Below are positions 46,601 through 57,374 of a stretch of 64,000 nt of DNA, piece by piece. Both the position numbers and the translations under genes were made by a program. The stretch's first letter is position 1, and every line of letters begins with the position of its first letter. Where the stretch lies: assembly GCA_035048495.1 (NCBI GenBank), contig CM068547.1, forward strand, positions 31,931,502 through 31,995,501, given 5' to 3'. Under the pieces are notes generated by a model. That model saw only the letters and a list, made by a program, of their open reading frames with translations, did not search any database and had not been told where the DNA came from. The stretch comes from Euptelea pleiosperma (taxonomy: Eukaryota; Streptophyta; Magnoliopsida; Ranunculales; Eupteleaceae).

Positions 46601-49600
46601 ACGCTAGTCATTAAATAATAGCTTCATTTCCACATCCTGTAAAATAGGACCACATTAACAATATATATACACACATACACATTTATATTCGTCATCTTTA
46701 CAAGTTTATTCATACAAGAATTACAAGTTCAAAATTCTCCACATAATCTTGCTGCTACAAATGCCAAATAATTTGCGTTCAGCTGCAGATAGTAACACGA
46801 GTGCAGATAACACAAGTTTACAGCAGAACGAGAACTACACATTGGCAAAACTCGCGGCTTCAGCCAAGACTCAAAAGCACCTCTATTGTCAGCAACATAG
46901 CAATGAGCTTTTCAATTGCTTAACTTCTCATACAGAATTGAAGGCAAGCCATTGGTGTTGTGATGCACCTCTTGCAGTGGGCCACCTCCATGGATTTGTC
47001 TCAAGCATGTCTTTGATAATATATATATATAATGTGTGTCAAGCTCGAGTTGGGTCGGGTTCAGCTGACGCTTCAACCCTAGCCCAACCCGATTTGATCG
47101 GGTTGTCAAAATTCAAGCCCAAGCCCAACTCGAGTACTGAAGGGGCCAGCCCAACCCAACCCTAGCCAATGTCGGGTTGAGCCCGCCCAAGTTGCAGCCA
47201 TACTTCCAAGTGGCTCACTAAATGCACCTCCTTTGGATAAATGCTTGCAATTCAGCAAGCTTGAGTTGGTTAAAACTTTGGTGTTTCCACCAGACAATCC
47301 CGTTTGTTAAGGGATCATAACTCAATGTTCTAGTCCAAGATGAACCATTACTATTTTTGTATCATTATTAAGGACAATAGATATCCTTAGATACGTAACA
47401 ATATGAGTGCCAGTCACATAATATCAGCGGAGACAATCAACATAACCAGATTCCATTAACTTGTATGCAGTGAGAAGACATGGTGCCAAGTCATACACAT
47501 CTAGGTGTATGCGGTGAGCTGACATGGCAATGGTGCCAAGTCATATACATCAGATGAGTTGGACAATTCAATCAAAATTGAGGGTACCATGAGAGTCACT
47601 TGTTTGGAGGTTGAGAGAAGGCCTTTGGGAGGGTGTCTAAGTATGCAAATCAAAAACCCCACGACTCTAGACACATACCTCAAACATGAGCCTCGAAGAT
47701 CAACCTCTCCGGGTTGCCTTGAGAGAGATCCGCTTGTTGATTAATGTCCATGTGTAACAAGTGTTGTAACGCATGGATGTAACCATGTAACCATGGATGT
47801 TTGGGATTTGGTCCCCAAACATCAGAGTGCACAAGTTGTAATGGAGAAGTACTTTTATTACTACTAATCGGGAATGACACCTGACATTGTTTAGCAAGTA
47901 TACAAGTTTCACAATGGAGCTCAAAGGAAGGAACAAATGCAAACTGAGGTAACAAACACTTCAAAATAGAAAAAGGTAAATGACCATGCCTATTTTGCCA
48001 ACGAATGAACATTTCTTTATTGACTCGAGGTCTACTGACACTCGCACTGGACTGATATGCAACTGAGTATGAAGTCGGTTGCTGTCGAGTAGGTACAATC
48101 CACCATCCTCATGACAACTGCCAATCATCCGCCTCATCTTCAAGTCCTGAAAGACACAATGAGTTGGAAAAAAGATAACACTGCAATTTAGGCCCTTAAT
48201 AAGATGGCTAACAGAAAATATGTTAGTGGTGAATTTAGGAACATGAAGCACGGAGGATAAAGGTAAGGTAGGTGTGGTAGAGATAGTGCCCTTCCCTGAG
48301 ATAGAGGAGAAGGTGCCATCTGCCACCCGAACCTTATCTTTACCAGAGTAGATATTGTAGGTGGAGAAAATGGAAGACATACCAGTAATATGATTGGAGG
48401 CACCAGAATCAATGATCCAGGATGAACCACTAGGTGCAGTAGACACGTGATAGGCTAAACGGGATGTAAATGTCTGAGCAAATGCATAAATAGATGTGGA
48501 GGGACCATCAAGCTGCGCAAGAAGCTGGCAATGGTACAGGACGGTCTGAGGAAGGAAGGTGTCACATCTGAAGACTCCTAACTAGTAGCATGAGTGGCTA
48601 AGGTCCCCTGTTTGGTACTAGAAAGCTTTCTCGATGAGCCTTGCTTGCCCCAGGGAACTATGCTGGCAACCAAGTAGACTCCAGTAGGTCTCCCGAGTGT
48701 GACGATGCTTGCCACAGTGGTCACAGTAAAGTCTTTCTTGATCATCAGATTCTCATCTTTCCTGGATGCAGGCATGTTCCATTTTTGAGTAGCGAAGACA
48801 GATTTCTCAGATAAAGAAACTTTAGTGTTGGCTTGGAGCCCATAGCTCACATGTTGTCCTCACTCTAAATGTAGGAGTAGACCTATGCAAGGGATGTAAG
48901 TGGTGGGTCTTTGCGCAATATATTAACCCGAGCCTACTTATAGCTCTGGTTCAGACTACCTAGAAACTCAAATATGCGAATCCGCTCAAGCATCTTCCGG
49001 AACGTTGTGGTATCAATAGTGTAGGTTTGGTAGTGATTTACCTCTTCCCACTTACTGCGTAAAGCAACATAGTATGATCCCAATGGAAGATCTCCTCGCT
49101 TCAGTCGAGCTATCTCCTGCTGAAGTTCATACATCGTAGCAAAGTTCCCAACCTGGGAGTAAGTCGAAGAGACTGCATCCCAAATATCCTTGGCCGTCGG
49201 AAGGAAAAGAAAACATTTGCTGATTGATGGTTGCATGGAATGGAGCAGCCATGACATAACCATCAAGTTTTATGCTTCCCATCTGTCAAACATTGCATCG
49301 GCCTCTGAGAGTCCAATGACTCGTCCGGTGATGTATCCTACTTTCCACGGTCAGTGATGTATATTTTGATAGATTGAGACCACTCAAGATAGTTGGTCCC
49401 ATTGAGCTTCACCGTAGTGATCTGGAGTCTCGGATTGTGATCCCCATGACTTCCGAGACTGGGAGGAGCAACAATAACCTCTGACATAACAGATGATGAT
49501 TCCTCAGATGTACTCATGGCAACAGAGAAGACCTTTCTGAGGAATAAAGCAATCTAGACTGATCAGAAGTTAGTCGAACTTCTGCTGGAGAGGTGCAAAT

Positions 49601-51906
49601 CACCCTCTTTTTTATTTTAAAGCCTCCCCCGAGCAATGCGAGCAGGATTCATACATTTTGGAACAACTCCTTTAACGATTTTGCACTGGAGAAAAAATCA
49701 TGGGGGATCTACGGCTAGGTCTGGGGGGTCTTCTCCGGCCTTCTAGTTCCTACGGTCAGGCCTGGAGTGACTTCTCCAGGGACCTAGAGGCTACGGCTAG
49801 GACTAGGAGACACTTCTCTAGTGATCTGAAGTGGGCGACTACGCCTAAGAGCAGTTCTCCAAGCTTGAGTGGTGTGGTTACCCTTGGGAGCAGTTCTCCT
49901 GCCTACAAGAGGGTGCGGCTAGCACTAATAAGACTGTTGGGCCCCTCTGAGACTTGCGACTAGGTCTGGGGGGTCTTTTCCAAGGTTCTTGATAGTGCGG
50001 TTAGGGTTTCTGGGGACTTGTGACACTGGGACTAATAACCACATTGAGACTTGAAAGGGACGGTTAGTCATGTATACGCTCTAACACACAAATGAGGCAC
50101 TAGGAGTTAAATTACACATACCAACAAACATCTTAACTACATAGATGCACATAAGTTGACAATGTTTAAAAGAACTAGAAGTATATTTATCCGTCCCCTC
50201 ACATCGAATTACATATAGGCATGGTTTAAAATTTCAGAAATGAAACATTACATATGTTTCGTTTCGTAATGTTTCGGAAAGTTTTAGTATTTCTCATGCT
50301 TGTTTTAGTAATTTATGAATTATCAAGGAAAGTTTCCATGCACTTCTTAAAACTTTCTTGCATTTCCATTTGTCTTAATGCAACACATACTAGATACAAT
50401 TTGAGAATATTAACATTTTGAACCATCAACTGATACACTAGGAACCGAAAGAAAGTCAAATGACTCAAATTATATTGTGGAATATTACTTCCTCTGTATT
50501 TGTGTTGTAGCCTACCAAACTGATGCAAATCAGTCAATGTTCAGATCTCATGTCATTTGTACATGTGTTGGTCAGAACATGTCATAATGATATGAGAAAT
50601 TCGTGGACTTTCTCAAGATTACTTTAGTCATTGATACCCGGTCTTGTTGATATATTTGATGATTGCAAATTCATTAATTTTTTAGCTACTTTTTGTCTGC
50701 TAGGCACTGATATTTGAATGAAGAAACCTAAGTTTCTGAATTTCTTCTACTCTTCTACTTAGAATCCTAACAAGGACTTGTTTTGGTCCCTCCACTCTGG
50801 AAGCCATGCATTTAGACTAAGCGGTTAAGCCTGCCAAAGGCCTATTGTTGCAAGAGGGTGACCAAGGCCTACAGTTCAGTTATATGGCCCTCTTGTTGAC
50901 AAAGGGGCTTTTGTACATGTGTTTCAGGTCTGAGGAGAGATTCGTTGTCACTGCAGTTTCAAATATTTATCTCGTCATCATTTTACAGCTATGATACAGT
51001 TCAGTTTCAAGGTTCTATTAATATGTGTAGCATTCTCTGTAGCATTATGCCATCGTTAAACCACCTTATGGTCTACACAACATCTGATCAACCGACTTTT
51101 CCAAAGACCTTCCTCTTATTGTATAAGGTCATCAAAAAATAATGCAATAGATCCCATGTTTAAGATTATCCAATTGGGTGATGTTTGGACCTAGGAAATA
51201 TCATAGGTGGGAGCCATCAAAGGGTGAGTCCACCCCCTCCCACATATGCACCACCACCATCCGATTGGTGGACTATCATTAGGGTCCACCAGGTTAGCGA
51301 CTTAAGGTTCCCTTCTCTAATTTCCAGCTTTAATGGGTTTTCAAATTATTTATCAATGCAGATGAAGATTCAGCCAAGGAGGAGGCTCGGAGGAACATCC
51401 AAGATGGGAGTCAGGCTTACTCGAACGCAGATGTGGTTGTCAAGCTTGGGGGTTGGGACCCCAATCTCACTCAAACCGTGGCCCAGGCTTGCTTGAGTGC
51501 CCTTAAAAGGTTAATCCTATCAGATAAGAAGCTTCCAGGTACCCAACCATCTTTTGTCTCACATTACACTCCAAACATGCACATTTCAGTTCATCCGTTC
51601 TTGTGTAGTTAGCAGAAGGATTTGTTGGTATGACAGTAACAATAATTTTGCCCTGACGCTGCAAAAAATCTTTTGCAGTCATTTGAGAATCTATGCTCAG
51701 TTCAATCAGTCTGTGTTTTTTCCTTGTTCTAACTACTGTAATGTACTTCTCCGGTCATTTGATAAGCTCAGTTTGAGTTCTAATTAGTCTTTATTTCATC
51801 ATGGTTTTCTGCTCTCTTTGAAGGGAAGAAGAGTCTTTACATCAGGTTAGGATGTCGGGGCGATTGGCCAAACATCAAGCCACCCGGTTGGGACCCATCG
51901 CGTTGA
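37651..51906 (+). CDS. SKL2: Plastid shikimate kinase-like protein 2, complete, eight exons
   Basis: Predicted plastid protein homologous to shikimate kinase but without the kinase phosphate-binding lysine. Exons: 37651-37899, 43852-44042, 44410-44604, 45362-45423, 45655-45721, 45810-45928, 51362-51538, 51824-51906. All are GT-AG, the frame closes exactly, and the product is 380 aa (Arabidopsis SKL2 is about 387). Residues 1 to about 65 are Ser/Thr/Lys-rich without acids, fitting a transit peptide. Residues 84-183 are a CS/p23-like region ([15 protein letters not shown] to [18 protein letters not shown]). Residues 188-380 are the shikimate kinase fold. The P-loop position reads [10 protein letters not shown] (192-201) where active enzymes have GxxGxGK[ST], so ATP phosphotransfer is unlikely. 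Other blocks: [33 protein letters not shown], and the C-terminus [20 protein letters not shown]. The last exon ends PSR, lacking the short tail of Arabidopsis. Introns 1 (5952 bp) and 6 (5433 bp) are filled with transposons. The others are 88-757 bp. Confidence 0.95.
38130..39002. mobile_element. PIF/Harbinger-like TIR element in SKL2 intron 1
   Basis: Ends GGCTGTGTTTGGTTCGCGGA and, mirrored, TCCGTGAACCAAACACAGCC, with inner pairing of GAATTCTGG and CAGAATCTGAATT. GG-TGTTTGGTT termini are characteristic of PIF/Harbinger elements. Flanks are TAA and TAG, so a 3-bp duplication is only partly preserved. The 873-bp interior has no transposase I can recognise and includes GGTCAAAGGGACCGG-type repeats. 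Confidence 0.6.
39020..39138 (+). mobile_element. Short retroposon 3' end with 10-bp TSD
   Basis: About 105 bases ending in TTTATACTTATAAAA and a pure A tail, flanked by the perfect direct repeat AAAAGATTTT at 39010-39019 and 39139-39148. The structure (5'-truncated body, A tail, TSD) is that of a LINE- or SINE-type insertion made by target-primed reverse transcription. The body is too short to classify. Lies in SKL2 intron 1, sense. Confidence 0.75.
39273..39449. mobile_element. Fold-back MITE, family H, perfect 9-bp TSD, in SKL2 intron 1
   Basis: Starts GAGAAAAATTTTGAAGCGG and ends with CGCAACAAAAAATTTCTCT. The inner arms TCATGCACCAATGATCG...CCCCATGG and CCATGGGTATATGTGGCAC...GCGCATGA pair almost fully. 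ATGCCCTAC flanks both sides (39264-39272 and 39450-39458). Same family as 52891-53069. The 9-bp duplication suggests Mutator-type mobilisation. Confidence 0.82.
39690..40237 (+). mobile_element. Helitron-like remnant (tentative)
   Basis: The left boundary TCATACTAGTGGGCCGCACA then TGCGTTGCACTG resembles 5' ends of non-autonomous plant Helitrons. The right part has GTGAGCGTCGTGTGAACGCC (hairpin-capable) before TTTAAAATAGTAATAGATT. No CTRR terminus or A/T insertion junction is clean, and no Rep/helicase coding is present. Confidence 0.35.
40460..43084 (+). mobile_element. 5'-truncated, decayed LINE (L1-like) in SKL2 intron 1
   Basis: Retains, in order but in several frames, the reverse transcriptase and C-terminus of a plant L1-type ORF2: [27 protein letters not shown](stop)[11 protein letters not shown] with a TGA in place of Arg, [31 protein letters not shown] (catalytic Asp context, D to N in AYD), [27 protein letters not shown] (the second Asp of the [FY]ADD box is Asn), [31 protein letters not shown], and a zf-RVT-like [17 protein letters not shown]. 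It ends in a short A run at 43076-43084. A possible imperfect TSD is TTGGATTGTTGTG (40447-40459) and TTGGAGTTCTTGTG (43085-43098). The endonuclease is absent. It is inactive and lies sense to SKL2. Confidence 0.88.
44822..45050. mobile_element. Fold-back MITE with perfect 9-bp TSD in SKL2 intron 3
   Basis: 229 bp. AGGGTATTTTAGTAACACAC then CCCTTGAAATTTGAAATTAA is mirrored by TTTCAAATTTCAAGGGGGTG then TTACTAAAATACC, with arms of about 60 bp. GTTATACTT flanks both sides (44813-44821 and 45051-45059). Nine-base duplication points to Mutator-type mobilisation. Non-coding. Confidence 0.85.
45929..47689. other. Proximal part of SKL2 intron 6
   Basis: Contains GGGTTGGGTTGG / GCCCAACCC-rich repeat blocks at 46440-46530 and 47050-47190 and an AT dinucleotide run near 47020-47030. 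A 138-codon frame (46749-47165) has no recognisable domain and reads through these repeats, so I do not call it. Confidence 0.45.
47690..49517 (-). mobile_element. Truncated Ty1/copia retrotransposon, antisense in SKL2 intron 6
   Basis: On the minus strand, a gag start at 49517 ([20 protein letters not shown]) is followed by [20 protein letters not shown], then [20 protein letters not shown] and [20 protein letters not shown] of the gag (UBN2) region. Next come the aspartic protease signature [14 protein letters not shown] (about 48416), [19 protein letters not shown], the pre-integrase segment [15 protein letters not shown], and the start of integrase ([13 protein letters not shown]). The rest of integrase and all reverse transcriptase/RNase H are missing, and the frame is broken between gag and protease. 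I could not find long terminal repeats. Immobile. Confidence 0.85.
49704..50030. repeat. Eight degenerate tandem units, 41-bp modal period
   Basis: Units start near 49710, 49751, 49792, 49840, 49878, 49915, 49956 and 49997, with variants of TACGGCTAGGTCTGG followed by GGTCTTCTCC. Most spacings are exactly 41. The block lies immediately 5' of the copia gag remains on that element's strand, so it is probably part of its untranslated leader or LTR. Confidence 0.7.
50040..51361. other. Distal part of SKL2 intron 6
   Basis: No domain-bearing frame. Sequence from about 50100 onward looks like ordinary AT-rich intron up to the acceptor ATCAATGCAG at 51361. Confidence 0.5.
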
Positions 51907-52890
51907 AGCTGTTTCTCTCTTGAGAATTGCAGGGGTTTTACACAGGCAGTACATGGGTGATCAAAAACTACTTACTAGTGAAGAAAGTCTCCAAATCAGA
52001 TGGCTATGATCATTCAGGCCAGTTGAGGTCAGCATTCCCTCCTTTTCATTGGATAGAGGGAATACAATTGGAGTGTGTTTGGTAACGATATTAACATTAT
52101 GCATGAAAGTTTTAGCCAGCACAAGGGAAACCAAGATTTTCATTAAGGGCGTGGAAAAATTGCATTTTTTTTCGATCCAACCCCAAAATTTATTTCTGTT
52201 CCACAGGCGAGAATTCGTTTCCACGCGAAATTTCTGGTTCCTAATGTCCTAATGGTTTCCACATATTACAGACAATAGTCCCAACGGTTTTATTAGTTAG
52301 GGCTTATCCTGTATGTACACGTAACAGGAACCGGTTCCTAATAGTTCTGGTTTTAGTACAAACAAGTGGATCCAGAACTGGAACCGATAAATATCCAGTT
52401 TTCCATCAGGTCTCAGATACCCAGATGTTGTATAAATAATCTGAATAATAAATAAATATAATGATTTTTATAGTAAAATTCCAAAAAAAAATCGACATCT
52501 TTATCACTATTATATACGTTGGTTCCAGGTCCTATTGGTTTCGGTTCCAATGGGGTTTGCGTACTAGTATACCAAGAACCAGAACCTATTACGTATTTTA
52601 GTTCCGGGTCCTATCAGTTCCAGGTCTTTTCGAGTTTGGTTTATCTAGTCCACAGAGCTGGATAATAGGGCAAAAAGAAGAGGACCCACCGGTCAGAGGA
52701 TCCACCAGTAAAACAATCTGGAATAAATGAAGGTTTTTTTCTTGACCCATCAGCTGGAGCCGATGTAATCGGCCGTACTCACCATTGCCGGTGGATCTTT
52801 TTGCAACAAGAGTGCAGGACGCCTTGTTGGATGGTAACGGTAACTGGAGCAAGGACTTTATCGTACGCGATCACCTGATGCGTCAACATC
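51907..52890. other. Downstream of SKL2
   Basis: Probable 3' untranslated sequence followed by GGTTCC/GGAACC-rich sequence (52320-52640) of the kind found again near 56080-56170, suggesting a dispersed repeat. No gene recognised. Confidence 0.45.
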
Positions 52891-53069
52891 GAGAAAATTT
52901 TTGAAGCAGTGGATTTTTGAAGCAGCAAAGCAGTGGCCAATCAAATGGTGCCACAATCCGCTGATACTTTTGAACAAAACCCAGAAATGCTTTTGAACAG
53001 CGGATCATGGCGCCATTTGATTGGCCACTGCTTCGCAGCTTCAAAAATCCACTGCTTCAATTTTTTTCT
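52891..53069. mobile_element. Fold-back MITE, family H
   Basis: 179 bp. GAGAAAATTTTTGAAGCAGT then GGATTTTTGAAGCAGC and AGCAGTGGCCAATCAAATGG is mirrored by CCATTTGATTGGCCACTGCT then TCAAAAATCCACTGCTTCAA, with arms of about 70 bp. Flanks GTCAACATC (52882-52890) and GTCACCTAC (53070-53078) agree at six of nine, a degraded duplication at best. Same ends as 39273-39449. Confidence 0.78.
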
Positions 53070-53286
53070 GTCACCTACCCTCCAATGAAAGACCCATCAA
53101 TGGGCTGCCTAATACCAAAGAGACACATAAGGGGAGCTTTTCTTCGAATTATCAATGAAACCAGAAAAAAGTGAGTTATTGATCATTTTATGAGCAGTGA
53201 CACTTTACTATCAGTGGCAGGAATGTTGGATCAAAAATTTTCTCCTAGATTCGAGAAGAAATAGTAATAGTGGTTCATGTTGCTTA

Positions 53287-53861
53287 GAGCATCTCCAACC
53301 ATGTTCTATATCTCTAAAATTTACGTTCCTAGCCTCCAATCGTACGCTAAATGGGGTCTTTATTTCGGAGACCGACAGATCGGTCTCTATAATAATCTCC
53401 ATTAAAGTAGAATTTCTATTTTACTATTTTTCATGTATTATAATTTAGCTTGATACTAGGTATTTTTTTTTTTTAAATTATATTTTTATAAAATTAGTGT
53501 AACTTTTAATTTATAAATTCGATTTTTCTAAAATTAATATTGTTGAAAAAATTATCGTTGATGCCTTTAAAATCAGACCAATATTAAATATTTTTAAAGT
53601 ATATTTTAAAAAATAACATATTTTTTATTATATATTCATTAGGGCTGGTAATGGATCGAATTCGAGTCAGATCAGTGTTGATCTGGACCCAACTTGATAA
53701 AAAAAAAAGTCGATTCGGATCTAGGGAATATCTAGGAATAGTGTTTTAGATATGGGGTTTAGAGATAGGTGGTTGGAGTTAGAATCGAGGTGCTCTAAAA
53801 ACACGTTTCATTAAAATATATTTTTTTATCTTTATGATAGAAATCTCAGTTGGAGATGCTC
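53287..53861. mobile_element. TTA-flanked TIR element
   Basis: Ends GAGCATCTCCAAC and GTTGGAGATGCTC are exactly complementary. TTA at 53284-53286 and 53862-53864 is the 3-bp target duplication expected of PIF/Tourist elements. The interior is very AT-rich with paired GGTCTTTATTTC / TAGATATGGGG segments. Same termini as 26567-27140. Confidence 0.75.
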
Positions 53862-53864
53862 TTA

Positions 53865-54594
53865 TGTGGTACGCTGACTGCTGAGTCTGTATAGTTTGGC
53901 ATGCGTTATGTCAAGTTTGTAGTGTCTTTGGACCTTACTTGCAAATCTATTACCGAAAGTTTACCGAAAGGTTATGCATCAAATCTATTCAAAGATTGCA
54001 AAACAATAATAACAATATGCTACATTACATGATCGTATAAGAAAAAAAAGATATTATACTAAACCCAGTGATTTATATTCCACTTTTAGTTCTAAAATGT
54101 TTTTTGTTAAGGCCAGTTTAAGGGTATTTTACAAAATTACCCATGTCACGTTAATTATTTGGGAATTTTTGACATACTCCCCCCATGTTATCGTAAAAAT
54201 TTGACATACCCCCACAATTTGAAAAAGCTGGCATACCCCCCTATGACTTGGTCTATTGTCATTTGACCAGTGTTGATCCGACTAGACCACCAAATTTTTT
54301 CAACAAAGGACAAAACTGACCTTGACTCCAACATTGGAACAAGGGTTTGGGCCAAAACCCAAACCTCAAATCAAATGGCTATGATGGACGGCCGGTCAAG
54401 AGATTTTAATGGATTAGCTGCCCATTTTACAACATTGTACCGTCGTTGCCAGAAGGTACACCACCATGGGGATAAGTTAGGCGGCTATTTTTTTGTGAGG
54501 ATATTATCCTTAGCTTGGATATAAACCTCACAAAAAATCAATCCATTACAACACTTATAGTCTTTTGAAAAGTGGATTACAAGTTAAAAATTCT
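53865..54594. other. Intergenic, no gene recognised
   Basis: AT-rich sequence. A segment at 54110-54270 with repeated GACATACCCCC boxes resembles the arms of the MITE at 44822. Confidence 0.4.
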
Positions 54595-54920
54595 GAACCG
54601 TCCATCTTACCGTTATCTTTAACTCCACATTTGATAGGGTTAGAAGTTTGATAAAGTGCTAATTTTTTGTCGGGATGATGGTCGTCCACACCAATCAGCC
54701 CTTAACTCATCTCCATATATGCCACACAATTGTGTATCATGTCACAAAAAAATGTGTCCTTTTCATCCCAACCCATGTGAAATTGATACCAATTGTCGCG
54801 CATAATAGGGACAAAAGATGAGGACAGAGAAGTCAAGTAAATGTAGAATTAGATGGTCCATTGATGCCCAACCCACTTGCAAGACTTCTAAGATTATAGA
54901 AATTGTGTGGCTGTCCTCGT
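54595..54920. repeat. Dispersed repeat, copy 1
   Basis: Collinear with 57727-58010. Shared blocks include GAACCGTCCAT, TTAACTC.ACATTTGATAGG, CTCATCTCCATATATGCC, CATCCCAACCCATGTGAAAT and AATTAGATGGTCCATTGA, ending CAACCCACTTGCAAGACTTC. Copy 1 is longer by small insertions. Confidence 0.75.
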
Positions 54921-55570
54921 GACGACGGACATCTGTCATCAACGTTGATGATAGACCACAATGTCAATAACTGCTGATAACATTTTTAATTGATGGAATT
55001 GGCCCTACATACACAAAGGGCAATAAAAGCCCATCAACTTTTTTAATTATTCTCAAGCACTCGGAAACCAATTTCTTTTAGTAAATCTTTCATGTTGACA
55101 GACATCGGTCATCAACGTTGATGATAGACCACAGTATGAGCCATGTGGCACACTCTTAAAGACCATGGACCGAATGGATGCGTGTTTGGTCCGTCAATTT
55201 TTTTAATTATTCTCGAGAGCGCTCAAGAGCCAATTTTTTTAATAAATCTTTGATGATGGACGTTGGTCGTCAACATTAATGATGGACCACAGTATGAGCT
55301 ACATGGCACACTGTTAGAGACCACTAACAAGGATGATTTTTGGTATGTAGGTCCACCTAAGAATGGGCCAAACATCCATATGGTCAGTGGTCTCTAAGAG
55401 TGTTGCACGTGACTCATACTATGGTCCACCTAGAAATGTGCCAAACATTCGAAGTTGAAGGTGGTCAATTAGAGTGTTGCACGTAGCTCATACTGTGGTC
55501 CACATAGGGATAGGCCAAACATTCCTTGTTGAGGGTGGTCGATTAGTTGACTAACCTCGACCCCCTGGCT
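54921..55570. repeat. Rearranged cluster of family A pieces
   Basis: GATGATAGACCACAGTATGA / GATGGACCACAGTATGAGC occurs twice (about 55120 and 55280), each following AATTTTTTTAATTATTCTC-type sequence, so a ~160-bp segment is duplicated. Then three diverged right-arm ends follow (GTTGCACGTGACTCATAC, GTTGCACGTAGCTCATACTG). No intact hairpin. Confidence 0.6.
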
Positions 55571-55624
55571 AGCTGGCTCTGCCACTGCATCTAGCTCCTC
55601 TTTCATTCTTTAAGTGTATTCAAC

Positions 55625-55980
55625 CTATGTTTTAACTCGCAGAGTCGACTCGAGACTCTGCCAAGTTGACTTGACTTGATCGTATTTCTAGTCGACTCGG
55701 CTATACAAACTCGGATTTGCAAGCTTCGCCGAGTCGACTCGGAAACTCGTCTGAGTCAACAGTTTAAAGGCCGAGTCAACTCGAAAATCAATGTGTTTCC
55801 TTGAATTTCTAAATGTTTTTAGTATTTTTTTTATGTTGTATGATTTTTCAAAGTTTTCTTAATAGAGATTATTTTTTATATTTAATAACTCACCGAGTGG
55901 ACTCCCGAGTCATCGAGGTGACTCAACCCAAACGACTTCCGAGTCGAGTCCGAGTTCCGAGTTTTAAAACTCGATAAATA
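55625..55980. repeat. Family E dispersed copy (GAGTCGACTCG-rich)
   Basis: ACTCGCAGAGTCGACTCGAG to CGAGTTTTAAAACTCG. The interior (TTGCAAGCTTCGCCGAGTCG, GTTTAAAGGCCGAGTC, TTTCTAAATGTTTTTAGT) matches the GAGTCGACTCG half of the tandem units at 23824. It lacks the AATCTAGCTTACTGAG half, so the tandem unit is a composite. Confidence 0.7.
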
Positions 55981-56889
55981 GTTCCAGCCGTTAATGCAAA
56001 CACAAGATCATGTACAAACAATATAAAGATTATTGAACAAACTTTAGGACTCCCTACGGTCGGCTACGGGTTGGGTACCAAGGATCCAGAACCGGAAGCT
56101 ATTATGTATGATGATTCGGATTCCCTATAGCTTTCAATTCCGGTACGAAAACAGGTGCTTCTAGAACTCATTCGGTTCTCCCATTGGTACGTAGTATTTG
56201 TAAGTGTATAAAAATGTAAAAAAAAATAAATAAATAAATAAGATTTTCACACTAAAATTTAAAAAGGACTTGACATATTTACCACAATTATATACATCAT
56301 TCCGGTTTGGTCCGGAATACTATTAGTGTATAGCTTTAAGGGTATTTTTGGAAAAAAATTGTAAATTTTCAAAGTTGAGGGAGGGCAGTTGCTCCCCTCG
56401 TTGTCATGTTGACAATATGATTGGAATGACGAACGAATGCTGGGTTGCTTCATCATAGGGTGAAAGAAAGAGTTTCCAAGCGGATGTATGGTTCTTAAAA
56501 GCCATCTAGACAATGTGCTTGTAGGAAGAAAAACATGGCTTGCATTGTCCAATTCCTTAAATTGACCCTCAAATTCTTTAAATTGACAAATATCGTTTCT
56601 TTCATTTTTTTAATTTTTTTATTTTATAGGGGTGCTTTGGTCATTTAACATTTTCACATTTCAACACAATCTGTGAAAGCATTTATTGAATGCCCATGTA
56701 GCACATGAACTCTCCCTATAAAAATTTGGAAAAATGTAGTCTGCATATGCAAACATTGTATCCACCGTTGAATACTCCTTGTAAAATGTGTTTTTGATTT
56801 AGAATTTTTTTTTTTTTGAAAACAATGAAATAACACGGTTTTCAATGGACATCCATCAGTACCGACAATATTTGCATACTTTTAAGTCC
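55981..56889. other. Intergenic, no gene recognised
   Basis: GGTTCC/GGAACC-type repeat sequence near 56080-56170 shared with 52320-52640, then AT-rich sequence without a gene. Confidence 0.45.
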
Positions 56890-57235
56890 GAAAAAATTTG
56901 ATGATGGTGTCCGTCGTCAACATTGATAATGGACCCACAGTGAGAGCCACATGGCACACTATTAGAGGCTATTGACCATATGGATGTTTGGTCCATCCCT
57001 AGATGGACTTACATGACAATTATCAGCCTGATTAGTTATTTCTAACCATTGAATCTGAGTACCCCAAATATTGCTAGAAATCCACGGTCAAAAATAAACC
57101 ATGAAAAAGACTATAATCCTACGGATAAAAATTACTAATCACGATGAATTGTGGTATTTAGGTCCAACTAGGATGGCCCAAACATCTCTACGGTCAGTGG
57201 TCTCTAAGAGTGTGCCATGTGTAAAGTACTGTCAC
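56890..57235. repeat. Family A fold-back, diverged
   Basis: GAGAGCCACATGGCACACTA, GGATGTTTGGTCCATCCC and TCAGCCTGATTAGTTATTTC on the left. AATTACTAATCACGATGAAT, GGATGGCCCAAACATC and AGAGTGTGCCATGTG on the right. Confidence 0.7.
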
Positions 57236-57374
57236 GCGTAAGGTGGACATGAATCGCATGAGGCGTTCTCCTAATTTATATAAAGGGAGCCCATATTCGC
57301 ACACCCCATTTCCTACCAGGTGGACTCCTGATTGGGGCACACCCCAAGAAGAGAGATCTCTCTAAAACTTGGCT

